A stretch of DNA of 64,000 nucleotides from Alphaproteobacteria bacterium (GCA_016124335.1 WGNX01000001.1:62001-126000); one strand, 5' to 3'. Shown: positions 7,510 to 16,806, counted from the stretch's first letter. Made by a program: numbers and translations. The notes: generated by a model not told the origin, from the letters alone.

Positions 7510-7782
7510 TCAAACCGCAGTCATCGGGTCGATGACGCTGCGCACTTCGGAAATCTTGTTCGCCGGAAAGCCGCTGACCTTCGCGTGTTCGAGCACCGCC
7601 GCTTCGTTCTCGGCGAGATAGATGCAGAAGGTCTTGTCGTCGACGACATAGGATTCGACCCACTGCGCCTTGCCGCCGAGCTTGGCCAGTGCGGCGTTGG
7701 AGGTCGTCGCCGCACCCTTAAGCTCGTCGCGATTCATCTTGCCGACACCGGGGATGTTCCGTTCGATCACGTAACGCTTCAT
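7510..7782 (-). CDS. DUF4242 (SCO4226-like) small protein, copy 2
   Basis: 90 residues starting MKRYVIERNIPGVGK, with GAGGAAG 5 nt before ATG 7782. It is a close paralogue of the protein at 4284-4559; differences cluster near residues 15-22, and the rest, including the GKAQWV and KTFC segments, is shared. It lacks the conserved promoter of copy 1 and instead has the inverted repeat at 7800-7827. Next on the same strand, 383 nt away, is GlxA copy 3. Confidence 0.8.
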   Translation of the reverse strand: MKRYVIERNIPGVGKMNRDELKGAATTSNAALAKLGGKAQWVESYVVDDKTFCIYLAENEAAVLEHAKVSGFPANKISEVRSVIDPMTAV

Positions 7783-7799
7783 GTTTTCTTCCTCAATTT

Positions 7800-7827
7800 T
7801 GATGTTTGCGAAGGAGACGAAACATCA
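7800..7827 (-). promoter_or_regulatory. 8-bp inverted repeat upstream of DUF4242 copy 2
   Basis: Perfect arms TGATGTTT (7800-7807) and AAACATCA (7820-7827) with a 12-nt spacer, ending 17 nt before ATG 7782. Either an operator near the promoter or a leader hairpin whose loop is pyrimidine-rich. It does not resemble the ATGTCA-N4-TGACAT site. Confidence 0.4.
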
Positions 7828-7944
7828 GCGAATTGAGCCCGCATAACCAGACGGCGTACCTGCCAATAACAAGGGATGAACACGCCAAACGGCGCGTCAA
7901 AAATACGGACGTAGCTCGATCAATTGGTTTCCAGTGTATCTCGG

Positions 7945-8017
7945 TGGGCCCGGCAGGATTCGAACCTGCGACAACACCGTTATGAGCGGCGCGTTCTGAC
8001 CGCTGAACTACGGGCCC
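7945..8017 (-). tRNA. tRNA with CAU anticodon (elongator Met, or Ile2 read by TilS)
   Basis: A 73-nt cloverleaf on the minus strand: acceptor GGGCCCG pairs with CGGGCCC, T-arm GCAGGTTCGAATCCTGC, anticodon stem CGCCG/CGGTG closing loop CTCATAA. The first acceptor pair is G-C, so this is not the initiator tRNA. The short D-loop (AGCGGTCA) is reminiscent of tRNA-Ile2 (CAU), where TilS makes lysidine at C34, so Ile2 is a real alternative to elongator Met. The discriminator is A, and CCA is not fully encoded (CCG follows). Confidence 0.9.
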
Positions 8018-8119
8018 TTCCCGCGAGGCGGACGGCGTCCCTTCTAGCCTGCCGCGACCCGGCCGCCAAGGGCATGAAAAATCCGGTACTTTCGCCGTTC
8101 CACGAGGCAGAATGGCAGA

Positions 8120-9013
8120 ATGCAGACCCATCGGATCGCCGCCGGCCCGCTTGCCGCAGACCTAATGCCCGAACTGGGCGGACGGATCGTGTCCCTGCGC
8201 CTGGACGACGGCGCGGGACCGGCGCTCGACGTGTTCGTGCCGCTGGTCGGGGCGCCTGTCCTGCCGCCGCGCTGGCCGAAAGCCGGCGCCTACCCGCTGG
8301 CGCCCTATTCGAACCGCATCCGCAACGCGAAACTCACCTTCCGCGGCCATGTTCACGAGCTGCCGCCCCACCCCGACGCGTTGCCGCATACGGTCCACGG
8401 GCACGCCCACCGCATGCCGTGGCGTCTGGCCGAGCATTCGGCTTCGTCCGCCACGCTCGCCTATGATCATGACGGCACGGGCGAATGGCCGTGGCGCTTC
8501 GCCGTCGAGCAGCACATCGGCCTTGCGGGCACGCGCCTGAGTGTCGCCTTCACCTTCACCAATCGCGATGCGCGGCCCGCGCCCGCCGGGTTCGGCTGGC
8601 ATCCCTATTTCCCGATCAAGGGCGATCCGAGCATCGGATTTTCTGCCGGAACGCTGTGGGCACAGTCGGCCGACAATGTCGCGACGGGAACGGTCGTCCG
8701 CCGCACGCCCGCCGATGCACCCGTCGTGCTCGATGCGCGCGGCGACACGCTCTATTTCGGCGAATGGGACGGCCGCTGCGCATTCTCGACCGGCACGGGC
8801 CTGACGGTGCGGCTCAAGGCCGACCCGGTGCTGTCACATCTGGTCCTGCATCGCCCTGCCGGCATTGACTATGTCTGCATCGAGCCGGTCAGCCATGTGG
8901 CCGACGGCTTCAATCTCGCCGCCGGCGGGATCGCGGGCACGGGCACGCGCAGCCTCGATCCGGGCGAAAGCCTCAGCGGTGGCGTGACGATGGATCTGGC
9001 GCGCAGCGGCTAA
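8120..9013 (+). CDS. Aldose 1-epimerase family protein
   Basis: 297 residues. The signature residues of galactose-mutarotase-like enzymes are visible: YPLAPYSNRIRNAKL (about 56-70), the catalytic-type His in HTVHGHAHRMPW (about 91-102), the second His in GFGWHPYFPI (about 158-167), and a Glu in VCIEPVSHV near 253. These cytoplasmic enzymes interconvert alpha and beta anomers of free sugars or sugar phosphates. A relative is cut off at the right end of the window. The gene is monocistronic and shares its stop region tail-to-tail with the lipoprotein gene (4-nt overlap). Confidence 0.88.
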   Translation: MQTHRIAAGPLAADLMPELGGRIVSLRLDDGAGPALDVFVPLVGAPVLPPRWPKAGAYPLAPYSNRIRNAKLTFRGHVHELPPHPDALPHTVHGHAHRMPWRLAEHSASSATLAYDHDGTGEWPWRFAVEQHIGLAGTRLSVAFTFTNRDARPAPAGFGWHPYFPIKGDPSIGFSAGTLWAQSADNVATGTVVRRTPADAPVVLDARGDTLYFGEWDGRCAFSTGTGLTVRLKADPVLSHLVLHRPAGIDYVCIEPVSHVADGFNLAAGGIAGTGTRSLDPGESLSGGVTMDLARSG

Positions 9014-9672
9014 CCCTTCTGGAGTTTCACGACGGCATCTTTTTCGATCAGCCGCTCGGATTTCAACGTACCGAAGACGGCGTTCCAATACGCTTCAACC
9101 GCCGACGTCGCATCGAATTTGGCGTTTTCCGCTTCGGAGCCGACGAATCTCTCGCCGATCATGATCTTGTGGTCGCCGTACCACATCGTCCGTTTCGTTG
9201 CTGAATCGTAGAGAAGCGAGCGGAGCGTCAGGAAGATGCTGCACCGCCCTTCGTAGCAATAGGCTTCGGCGAGTGACGGGTAGAGTACGAGCGCGTCGTC
9301 CTGCGTGAACGTCAGTTTGTGCAACGCGTCCGACATTGCCGGCCCGCTCGACGCAGCGGATTCGGAGACCGAGAGCCGCCGCACTACGTCGACATTCCGA
9401 GCAGCCGCCGGAAACGTTTCGACAAGCTTGCGCGCGAATTCCGTCGTCGCCTCGCCGGCTTTCTTGAAGAGCTGCGCTTCGTCGATTCTGGAGTTTATGA
9501 AAAAATTGTAACTGATCTTTCTCGTCTCGACTCGCAATGTTGAACGCGGAAAGAAATGGACATCCAGCGCGGAAACCTTGTGCGCATCCTTCGTCACGGT
9601 GCTGCTGAGCGTCAGCGACGCACAAGACGGCAGGAACAACGCGAACATCCCAGCCGCAATCAACCGCTTCAT
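9010..9672 (-). CDS. Predicted lipoprotein of unknown function
   Basis: 220 residues with a short charged N-terminus, a hydrophobic stretch and a lipobox-like LPSC with Cys at 17, then a probably exported domain. I do not recognise the family. The body is mixed alpha/beta with a central segment rich in Val/Ala and a Cys pair in YCYEGRC that could form a disulphide outside the cytoplasm. It stands alone: its 3' end overlaps the epimerase by 4 nt and rpoD follows 110 nt away on the other side. Confidence 0.7.
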   Translation of the reverse strand: MKRLIAAGMFALFLPSCASLTLSSTVTKDAHKVSALDVHFFPRSTLRVETRKISYNFFINSRIDEAQLFKKAGEATTEFARKLVETFPAAARNVDVVRRLSVSESAASSGPAMSDALHKLTFTQDDALVLYPSLAEAYCYEGRCSIFLTLRSLLYDSATKRTMWYGDHKIMIGERFVGSEAENAKFDATSAVEAYWNAVFGTLKSERLIEKDAVVKLQKG

Positions 9673-9782
9673 GACACCCTCTTGAAAATGAGGGTCTCAG
9701 AATAGGCGGGAGATGGCGCAATGCGCCACGACCTACAATTTCTAATTTAGGGCCGCGCGCTCCTTCAACGACCCGCCGTCAC

Positions 9783-11825
9783 TTATGTATCCAAGAACGA
9801 ACGCAGCTTGCGCGAGCGGCTCGGGTGCTTGAGCTTGCGCAGCGCCTTGGCTTCGATCTGGCGGATGCGTTCGCGCGTCACGTTGAACTGCTGGCCCACC
9901 TCTTCGAGCGTGTGGTCGGTGTTCATGCCGATGCCAAAGCGCATGCGCAGCACGCGTTCTTCGCGCGGCGTGAGCGTGGCGAGCACGCGCGTCGTGGTCT
10001 CGCGCAGGTTGGCCTGGATGGCGGCGTCAACCGGCAGGACGGCGTTCTTGTCCTCGATGAAGTCGCCCAGATGCGAATCCTCCTCGTCGCCGATCGGCGT
10101 TTCGAGGCTGATCGGCTCCTTGGCGATCTTGAGGACCTTGCGCACCTTCTCGAGCGGCATGCCGAGCTTCTCGGCCAGTTCCTCCGGCGTCGGCTCGCGG
10201 CCGATCTCGTGCAGGATCTGGCGGCTCGTGCGCACGAGCTTGTTGATCGTCTCGATCATGTGCACGGGGATGCGGATCGTGCGCGCCTGGTCGGCGATCG
10301 AACGCGTGATCGCCTGCCGGATCCACCATGTCGCGTAGGTGGAGAACTTGTAGCCGCGGCGATACTCGAACTTGTCGACCGCCTTCATCAGGCCGATGTT
10401 GCCTTCCTGGATGAGGTCGAGGAACTGCAGGCCGCGGTTGGTGTATTTCTTCGCGATCGAGATCACGAGGCGCAGGTTCGCCTCCACCATTTCCTTCTTG
10501 GCGCGCGCGGCTTCGCGCTCGCCCTGCTGGACCTGGCTGACCGTCTTCTTGAACTCGCCCGTCGGCAAGCCCGAACGCTCGGAAATCTCCGAGACGTCCT
10601 TGCGCAGCTGCTGGATCTCGTTCTTGTACTTGGTCGTGAATTTCTTCCAGCCCTTGCCGGTGAGGCGGCTGACGCGGCCGAACCAGCGCGGGTCGACTTC
10701 CTTGCCGGAATATTTCGACAGGAATTCGTCGCGCTTGACGCCGCATTCCTCGGCAAAGCGCAGCAGGCGGCCTTCCGCGGTGATGAGCTTGCGGTTGAGG
10801 TCGTAGAGCTGCCCCATCAGCTGTTCGATGCGGGTGTTGTTGAGATGCACCTCGCCGAGCTGGTCGATCAGCTCCTGCTTGAGCTTCTGGTAATGCTTTT
10901 CCGACACGGGGCTGAACTGCTTGCCGGCCAGAAGCGCTTCCATGCGCTTCTCCTGCATGCGGTAGAGCCGCTTGTAGACACCGGCAAGCTTCTCGAGGCG
11001 CTCGAGCACCTCGGGCTTCAGCTGCTGTTCGAGCGCGGAAAGCGAGACGTTCTCTTCCTGGCCGTCGCTTTCGGCGGCCGGCTGGCCCTCGGCGCCTTCC
11101 GCACCTTCGGCGGGCTCGCCTTCGGCTTCGGGTTCCTCGGCTTCGGCGGCGACGGCCGGCGGCATCGCCACCGCGCCCGCACCGCCCGGACCGCCGCCGT
11201 TCGTCGCGTCGAGATCGATCACGTCGCGCAGCAGCATCTTTCCTTCGACCAGCGCGTCGCGCCAGTGCACGACCGCGCGCATCGTCAGCGGGCTTTCGCA
11301 CAGCGCCGAGATCATCTTTTCGCGACCGGCCTCGATGCGCTTGGCAATCGCGATTTCGCCCTCGCGCGACAGAAGCTCGATCGAGCCCATTTCGCGCAGG
11401 TACATGCGCACCGGATCGTCGGTCCGGCCGATCGAATCGGCATCGATGTTGCCGCGTTTGCCTTCGGCCTCTTCCTCTTCCTCGGCTTCCTCGGCACCCA
11501 CGCGCGCGGGCACCGGCGCCTTCGGGGCGGCCGCTTCGGCGGAAGCATCGGCACCGTTGGTCGCACCTTCTTCGTCTTCGCCTTCTTCGCTCTCGACGAC
11601 GTTGACGCCCTGCTCGCTCAGCAGCGCAAGGGTGTCTTCGATCTGCTCGGAAGAGACCTGGTCGGGCGGCAGGACGGCGTTGATCTCGTCGTAGGTGACG
11701 TAGCCGCGCTCGCGCCCGCGCGCGATCATCTTCTTCACGGCGGCGGCGGTGGCATCCATCAGGGGCCCGTCAGGGGCTTCCTCGCGCGGGGCGGCGGCGG
11801 GGACGGGCTTTACCTTGGACGTCAT
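9783..11825 (-). CDS. rpoD: RNA polymerase primary sigma factor RpoD (sigma-70)
   Basis: 680 residues, a usual alphaproteobacterial length. Region 1.1 is N-terminal. An acidic, Glu/Ala-rich low-complexity stretch (about 75-125) and a second one (about 205-255) lie in regions 1.1 and the non-conserved region. Regions 2.1-2.4 carry [20 protein letters not shown] and [17 protein letters not shown], region 3 has [13 protein letters not shown], and region 4.2 has the [23 protein letters not shown]. It directs RNA polymerase to housekeeping promoters. It is 84 nt downstream of dnaG on the same strand, the conserved macromolecular-synthesis order. Confidence 0.98.
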   Translation of the reverse strand: MTSKVKPVPAAAPREEAPDGPLMDATAAAVKKMIARGRERGYVTYDEINAVLPPDQVSSEQIEDTLALLSEQGVNVVESEEGEDEEGATNGADASAEAAAPKAPVPARVGAEEAEEEEEAEGKRGNIDADSIGRTDDPVRMYLREMGSIELLSREGEIAIAKRIEAGREKMISALCESPLTMRAVVHWRDALVEGKMLLRDVIDLDATNGGGPGGAGAVAMPPAVAAEAEEPEAEGEPAEGAEGAEGQPAAESDGQEENVSLSALEQQLKPEVLERLEKLAGVYKRLYRMQEKRMEALLAGKQFSPVSEKHYQKLKQELIDQLGEVHLNNTRIEQLMGQLYDLNRKLITAEGRLLRFAEECGVKRDEFLSKYSGKEVDPRWFGRVSRLTGKGWKKFTTKYKNEIQQLRKDVSEISERSGLPTGEFKKTVSQVQQGEREAARAKKEMVEANLRLVISIAKKYTNRGLQFLDLIQEGNIGLMKAVDKFEYRRGYKFSTYATWWIRQAITRSIADQARTIRIPVHMIETINKLVRTSRQILHEIGREPTPEELAEKLGMPLEKVRKVLKIAKEPISLETPIGDEEDSHLGDFIEDKNAVLPVDAAIQANLRETTTRVLATLTPREERVLRMRFGIGMNTDHTLEEVGQQFNVTRERIRQIEAKALRKLKHPSRSRKLRSFLDT

Positions 11826-11909
11826 CTTTTATGCCTCGCGGACCAGAACGGAAATTGACCGACGGCGTGACGCGCTGATCGAAGGGCGCGCGTCCCTGCC
11901 CCTGCTGGC

Positions 11910-13766
11910 CTACCCTTCGTCCTCCGGCGCCAATTCGGCGACCTGGGCCCGAAGATGGGCTGCCTGCCCCTCGACCCGGGCCAGGTTCTCCGCCGAGGCT
12001 TCGCGGGCCAGCGCCTGCTGGCTTTCACGAAGCTCATCTTCCATCCGGCGGCGGGACAGAAGCGTCAAAAGGTGGCCAAAGCCCACCCGCGCCGCTTCGT
12101 CGGAAGCGGTCGGATCGGCAAAAGCCCCGTGTTCGTAAAGGGTTGGCTTTGTCAGCAGGTCTGCTTCCTCGGCCAATCCCACGCGGGATAAGTGGGCAAT
12201 CAGGCCACGCATGTCAAGCGGAGTCTCGTCTGCGGCTGCGGCATGGGCGCAATCCACCAATGCCTGCCGCACAAGTTCCAGCCGCCGGTCGGTCAGATCG
12301 GCATGTGCAAGGGCCTCCGACTCGGCCATCAACAGGTTCGGATGCCCAATTGCCGTCGCCAGTAGCACCTGTTCCTGACGCACACGCAACAGGCCCACGT
12401 CGCCCGCCGAACGGAACGTGCCCATGACCGGGCCCGTGCCCGCCTTTGGTGTCCATGGGCGGCCAGTCCCCGTCCGCGCACGCGGCACGAAAACCGGCCG
12501 GCCGAGCGCACGCAGACGCGTGAACACCCATTCGCTTTCGTAGGCGCGCCGCACGGTCGGATCGACGATGCGCTGGATGTGTTCCCGAAGCCGGCCTTCG
12601 AGGGCGGCGCGCCGGTCGGGGCTGTCGAAGGCGCGCCCGTCGGTCTCCGACGACCAGACGATATCGGCAAGGCTGCGCGACTGGGAAAGCACGCCCTGCA
12701 TGGCGCCCGGCCCGTCGCGCTTCACGAGGCTGTCGGGATCTTCGCCGGCCGGGAGCGTTGCAAAGCGAAGCGCATAGCCGGGCTTGAGCAGCGGCAGCGC
12801 CACGTCGGCTGCCTTGAGCGCCGCGCGCTGACCGGCCGCATCGCCATCGAGGCAGACGACAGGCTCGGAATGGATTTTCCACAGCGCCTGGATCTGGCCC
12901 TCGGTCAGCGCGGTGCCAAGCGGGGCGACTGCGCCGGCAAAGCCCGCCTGATGGAGCGCAATCACATCCATGTAGCCTTCGGCGACGATCGCCTGCGCCT
13001 TGCGTTCGCCCACGGCCACGCGCGCCTTGTCGAGCGCATAGAGATTTTCGCGCTTGTGGAACAGCGGCGTGTCGCGGCTATTGAGGTACTTGGGCTTGGA
13101 ATCGTCCATCACGCGGCCGCCGAAGGCAATGACGCGCCCGCGCCGGTCGGTGATCGGGAAGATCACGCGATTGCGGAAGAAGTCGAACGGGTCGCGCCCG
13201 TCGTCGGGCTGGCCGATGAGGCCGGCTTCGAGCAGCAGCTTCGTCTCGAAGCCCTGCGCCTTCAGCGCCGCCTGGAGATGCGAACGGCCCTCCGGCGCAA
13301 AGCCAAGGCGGAAGCGTTCGATCGTCTCGTCGGTCAGCCCGCGACCGTGCAGATAGCCAAGCGCGGCGCGCCCTTCCGGCTGCCGCAGCTTTGTCTGGAA
13401 CCACACGCAGGCCGCCTCGACGGCACCGGCCAGCGTCTTTGCACGCTCGGCCTCCTGTCGGGCCTGCGGCGACAGGCGCGGCACCTCGAGCCCGGCTTCG
13501 CCCGCGAGCTTCTCGACTGCCTCGAGGAAGCCGAGATTGTCGATCTTCATCGTGAAACCGATCACGTCGCCATGGGCGCCGCAGCCGAAGCAGTGGAAGA
13601 AGTTCTTGTCGTCGTTGACGTAGAAGCTGGGGCTCTTCTCGTTGTGGAACGGGCAGCAGGCCTTGTACTCGCGCCCCGCGCGCGCGAGCTTCACGCGCCG
13701 CCCGACGACCGAGGACAGCGTCAGGCGACTGCGAAGTTCTTCAAGGAAGGAAGGCGGAAAGGCCAT
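11910..13766 (-). CDS. dnaG: DNA primase DnaG
   Basis: 618 residues. CHC2 zinc domain with ligands C38, H41, C59 and C62; primase core; Toprim motifs EGYMD and CLDGDAAGQRA; and a C-terminal helicase-binding-type region with a long terminal helix. It synthesises RNA primers at the replication fork together with DnaB. The start ATG 13766 gives the standard N-terminus of the family. It lies between the GST gene and rpoD on the same strand. Confidence 0.98.
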   Translation of the reverse strand: MAFPPSFLEELRSRLTLSSVVGRRVKLARAGREYKACCPFHNEKSPSFYVNDDKNFFHCFGCGAHGDVIGFTMKIDNLGFLEAVEKLAGEAGLEVPRLSPQARQEAERAKTLAGAVEAACVWFQTKLRQPEGRAALGYLHGRGLTDETIERFRLGFAPEGRSHLQAALKAQGFETKLLLEAGLIGQPDDGRDPFDFFRNRVIFPITDRRGRVIAFGGRVMDDSKPKYLNSRDTPLFHKRENLYALDKARVAVGERKAQAIVAEGYMDVIALHQAGFAGAVAPLGTALTEGQIQALWKIHSEPVVCLDGDAAGQRAALKAADVALPLLKPGYALRFATLPAGEDPDSLVKRDGPGAMQGVLSQSRSLADIVWSSETDGRAFDSPDRRAALEGRLREHIQRIVDPTVRRAYESEWVFTRLRALGRPVFVPRARTGTGRPWTPKAGTGPVMGTFRSAGDVGLLRVRQEQVLLATAIGHPNLLMAESEALAHADLTDRRLELVRQALVDCAHAAAADETPLDMRGLIAHLSRVGLAEEADLLTKPTLYEHGAFADPTASDEAARVGFGHLLTLLSRRRMEDELRESQQALAREASAENLARVEGQAAHLRAQVAELAPEDEG

Positions 13767-13876
13767 GCCGCGCGCGCCAATTCCTCAAGCCAAGCCAGAG
13801 AGTTATCCACGCGACTCACAGGCCGTTCCGGCGGCCGTGCGTGCGAGCGGCACGGTAGGCGCGCGCCGGAAGTCGG

Positions 13877-14503
13877 TCAATCCCGTTCGGCCGCCAGTGC
13901 GCGTTTCATCGCCGGGCGCTCGGCCATGCGTGCCCGGTGTTCCGCCACGCGCGGAAAGCGCGCCGGATCGACGCCATCGGCCTCGATCCACTGGGCAAGC
14001 GTGAACAAATACGGGTCGCAGATCGTGAACGCATCGCCCATCGCCCACGGCCCCTTGATCAGATGGGATTCGACCATCGCCCAGCAGTCGCCGACGGATT
14101 GCGGCACCTTGCGCTGCATGGCGGCGATCGCCGCCTTGTCGTCGGCATCGACCCAGCGATGGCCGCGCATGCGGTGGGCATGCGCGACATGCAGCGTCGA
14201 GCACAGATAGCTGTTGAAGGATTGGACCTGCGCGAAGGCGAAGGGATCGTCGAGCGGCGCGAGGCCGGCCTTCGGAAAAAGCTGCGCCACAAAGACGAGC
14301 ATCGCGGGCGTCTCGGTCAGAACACCCTGCGGCGTCACCAGCGCCGGCACGCGGCCCTTGGGATTGATCTTCAGGTATTCCGGGCCGCGCTGCGCGTTCT
14401 TCGCAAAATCGACGTGTTCGAGCGCATACGCGGCGCCCACCTCCTCCAGCACCGCGTGCGTGGCGAGCGCGCAGGTATCCGGCGCGAAGAAAAGCGTCAG
14501 CAC
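13877..14503 (-). CDS. Glutathione S-transferase family protein
   Basis: 208 residues: a thioredoxin-like N-terminal domain (about 1-78) with Cys in the PDTCALA segment as in beta-class bacterial GSTs and the cis-Pro site in GRVPALVT, then the all-helical C-terminal domain. These cytoplasmic enzymes conjugate or reduce substrates with glutathione. It begins 1 nt after the yqeY stop and precedes dnaG by 110 nt, so a detoxification-type gene sits inside the yqeY-dnaG-rpoD block. Confidence 0.9.
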   Translation of the reverse strand: MLTLFFAPDTCALATHAVLEEVGAAYALEHVDFAKNAQRGPEYLKINPKGRVPALVTPQGVLTETPAMLVFVAQLFPKAGLAPLDDPFAFAQVQSFNSYLCSTLHVAHAHRMRGHRWVDADDKAAIAAMQRKVPQSVGDCWAMVESHLIKGPWAMGDAFTICDPYLFTLAQWIEADGVDPARFPRVAEHRARMAERPAMKRALAAERD

Positions 14504-14504
14504 G

Positions 14505-14966
14505 CTAGCCGCCGAGCAGCTTCTTCACGGCCGCGGATGCCGCCGCCATGTCCATCTGGCCGGTGTATTTCGCCTTCATCGCCCCCATGACCTTGCCCAT
14601 GTCGCGGATCGACGCGGCACCGGCCGCCGCGATCTCGGCCTTGGCCGCCGCCTCGACCTCGTCGGCCGACATCTGCTTGGGCAGGAAGCTTTCGATCACG
14701 GCGATTTCCGCCTGTTCCTTGGCGGCAAGCTCCGGTCGGCCGCCTTTTTCGTAAAGCGCGATCGAATCCCGGCGCGAGGCCACCATCTTCTGCAGCATCG
14801 ACTGGATCTCGCCGTCGCCGATGCCGTCCATGTTGCCGGTCGTGCGCGCCTCGATGTCGCGCTTCTTCATCTCCGCGATCGCCATGCGCACCGTCTCGAG
14901 GCGGACGGTATCCTTCGCCTTCATGGCGTCCTTGAGGGTCTCGGTGAATTTTTCGCGCAGCGACAT
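14505..14966 (-). CDS. GatB/YqeY domain protein
   Basis: 153 residues, the full length of stand-alone YqeY proteins, with motifs KDTVRLETVRM and the C-terminal DMGKVMGAMKAKYTG characteristic of the helical tail domain also found in GatB. The domain binds tRNA in GatB; the role of stand-alone YqeY is not settled. Neighbourhood to dnaG and rpoD is conserved in many bacteria. It is followed by the GST gene with 1 nt between them. Confidence 0.93.
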   Translation of the reverse strand: MSLREKFTETLKDAMKAKDTVRLETVRMAIAEMKKRDIEARTTGNMDGIGDGEIQSMLQKMVASRRDSIALYEKGGRPELAAKEQAEIAVIESFLPKQMSADEVEAAAKAEIAAAGAASIRDMGKVMGAMKAKYTGQMDMAAASAAVKKLLGG

Positions 14967-14993
14967 GGGGGTACCTCGTGGATTTCCGCTCGT

Positions 14994-16079
14994 TCAGGAA
15001 CGCGCAAGACCGAACGCGGTCTTGCGCAGGACTTCCTCGGCACGCGTCCAGACCGACTGGCGCCAGGCCGGATCGTTCGGGGCGAAGGCGTCGCGCATCT
15101 GCGTCTTGATGCGGCGCGAATCCTCGCTCGCGAGATCGCCGTGGAAATGCAGCCAGTTGTCGGCCCGCACGGCATCGAGCACGTCGTCCAGCGGCAGCGT
15201 ACCATATTCGAGCGCCACGGCCGTCAACTGCGCGCCCGGCAGGAAGCGCACGAAACCGTCCCCGTTCGTGCCGACGAGCGGCGCGGACGTGGACGTGCCC
15301 ATCTCGGTCGAGGTCAGGTCCGAGCCGTACCAGTCGAGTGCCCGCGCGAACCCGGAGTGCTTGTCGGGCAGCGCAAAGATGATCTCGCCGTAGCCGCGCG
15401 GGCCAAGCTCGGTGTGGAAATCGACGATCGCCACGTGCTTGGCGCGCGCAAGCCAGTCGCGGAACGCGCTTGCGATGATCCGGTGCGACCATGTCGGCGC
15501 GTGCCCGCCGAAGAAGATGCCGTCCGGGTGCGTATATTGCCCGCCGGAAACCGCCGACTGGAAAGCGGCCGCCCCGAAGCGCTTCGTATAGTCGGCCATC
15601 ACGGCCTTGGAGGCGGCCTGCGCCGCCGTCGTCCACTCGTTTGGCGCAACGGCGGGGGCAAGCTTTTCGTAGCCCGGATTTTCCGGATAGGGGCCGATAT
15701 GGGTCACGAAATTCCGGTTGAGGTCGACATTGTCCTCGTTCACCCGGCGCAGCCACGCAAAGCCGTGCGGGTTTACCGCGTGCAGGTGGAGCTGGGCTAC
15801 GCCGGGCGGCAGTTCGCGGAAAGCGCCCGTGGCAAACCACGCCGTCTGGCAGCCGGACCCGCAAAACCCCTCGACCCCGTGCGTTGCGGAAATCGTCACG
15901 AGCACGCGCTCGGCATCGGCCGGCCCGTGCCAGGCGACATCGCAGAAAAGCCTTTCGCCCCGGGGGCCGCGAAGCGGGTTCTGGACCGAGCGCAGGCGCA
16001 CCGAATGCGGCCCGATCGCCTCCAGGAACTTCTCGCGCGCGCCCACATAGTCGCGGGCGAAATGTTCGTGGATGCTCAT
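14994..16079 (-). CDS. DUF2817 family protein (M14-like zinc carboxypeptidase fold)
   Basis: 361 residues from ATG 16079 (MSIHEHFARDYV); an upstream ATG at 16157 adds 26 residues without similarity to the fold. Zinc motif HGVEG (H-x-x-E), the DLNRNF segment typical of M14 folds, and a later DFHTELGPRG supplying the third His ligand are present. No signal peptide, so it is probably cytoplasmic. The substrate is unknown; the fold suggests hydrolysis of a peptide or amide bond. It lies 27 nt upstream of yqeY on the same strand. Confidence 0.85.
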   Translation of the reverse strand: MSIHEHFARDYVGAREKFLEAIGPHSVRLRSVQNPLRGPRGERLFCDVAWHGPADAERVLVTISATHGVEGFCGSGCQTAWFATGAFRELPPGVAQLHLHAVNPHGFAWLRRVNEDNVDLNRNFVTHIGPYPENPGYEKLAPAVAPNEWTTAAQAASKAVMADYTKRFGAAAFQSAVSGGQYTHPDGIFFGGHAPTWSHRIIASAFRDWLARAKHVAIVDFHTELGPRGYGEIIFALPDKHSGFARALDWYGSDLTSTEMGTSTSAPLVGTNGDGFVRFLPGAQLTAVALEYGTLPLDDVLDAVRADNWLHFHGDLASEDSRRIKTQMRDAFAPNDPAWRQSVWTRAEEVLRKTAFGLARS

Positions 16080-16182
16080 CGCGAATCGGGCGTGAAGGGG
16101 CCTTGAAAAGGGCCGTAACTTTGGACCGGACGGCGCCGAATTGTAAAGCGGCCGCACCTTTACACGCGCTCAGAACGGTCGC

Positions 16183-16806
16183 ATGCTTGCACACATGGTT
16201 CGCCCCCCGCGTTGCGTCGCGTATTTCGCGCTCGCTGCCCTGCTGGCGGCCGGCTCGTCTGCGGTCGCCCTGGCCCAGAATGCCGGAAGCGCGCCTGCGG
16301 GCGATTCCCCGAAGCAGACCGCGTCGGCCGGCAGGCTCGACGCGCTTTTCGACAAGCTGCAGAACACCCGTGACCCGACCGAAGCCCAGCGGACCGAGGC
16401 GGCGATCTGGCAGATCTGGCTGGAGCCGGGCGACCCGGCGGCGGGGTCGCTGATGAAGCTGGCACTCGACGCCCAGCAGCGCGGCGACCTGTTCGGCGCC
16501 TTTGCGCTGTTCGACGCCATCGTCCACCTGAAGCCCGACTATGCCGAGGGCTGGAACCGGCGCGCGACGGTACTTTACATGCTCGGCCGGTACGACGATT
16601 CCCGCAAGGACGCCGAGAAGACCGTGGAGCTCGAGCCGCGTCACTTCGGCGCGCTCGCCGGCCTTGGCCTCATTGCGGCCGCAAAAAACGACGACGATGC
16701 GGCGCTCGAGGCTTTCGAGACCGCGCTTTCCTTCAACCCCCACATGGCGCAGGTCCGCGCCAGCGTCGACGCCCTGCGCAAGAAACGCCGCAACGGCGCC
16801 ATCTAG
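16183..16806 (+). CDS. Periplasmic TPR-repeat protein
   Basis: 207 residues. An N-terminal signal peptide (cleavage probably after VALAQ) is followed by three consecutive TPR units at about 105-195 with the usual W/LG/Y-A/F-A-P spacing (for example PDYAEGWNRRATVLYMLGRY). TPRs mediate protein contacts. It stops 13 nt before msrP and is probably co-transcribed with it, so it might assist the exported reductase; this is inferred from position only. ATG 16195 is an alternative start. Confidence 0.8.
   Translation: MLAHMVRPPRCVAYFALAALLAAGSSAVALAQNAGSAPAGDSPKQTASAGRLDALFDKLQNTRDPTEAQRTEAAIWQIWLEPGDPAAGSLMKLALDAQQRGDLFGAFALFDAIVHLKPDYAEGWNRRATVLYMLGRYDDSRKDAEKTVELEPRHFGALAGLGLIAAAKNDDDAALEAFETALSFNPHMAQVRASVDALRKKRRNGAI

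Noticed and set aside
7251-7535. Plus-strand open frame of 94 codons in the gap before DUF4242-2
   Set aside because: No ribosome site, composition unlike its neighbours, and it runs through the hairpin at 7469-7502 and into the DUF4242 gene.
9825-11858. Plus-strand open frame of 677 codons opposite rpoD
   Set aside because: It is the mirror of rpoD in a high-GC genome; its product is low-complexity and His/Leu/Arg-rich with no recognisable domain.
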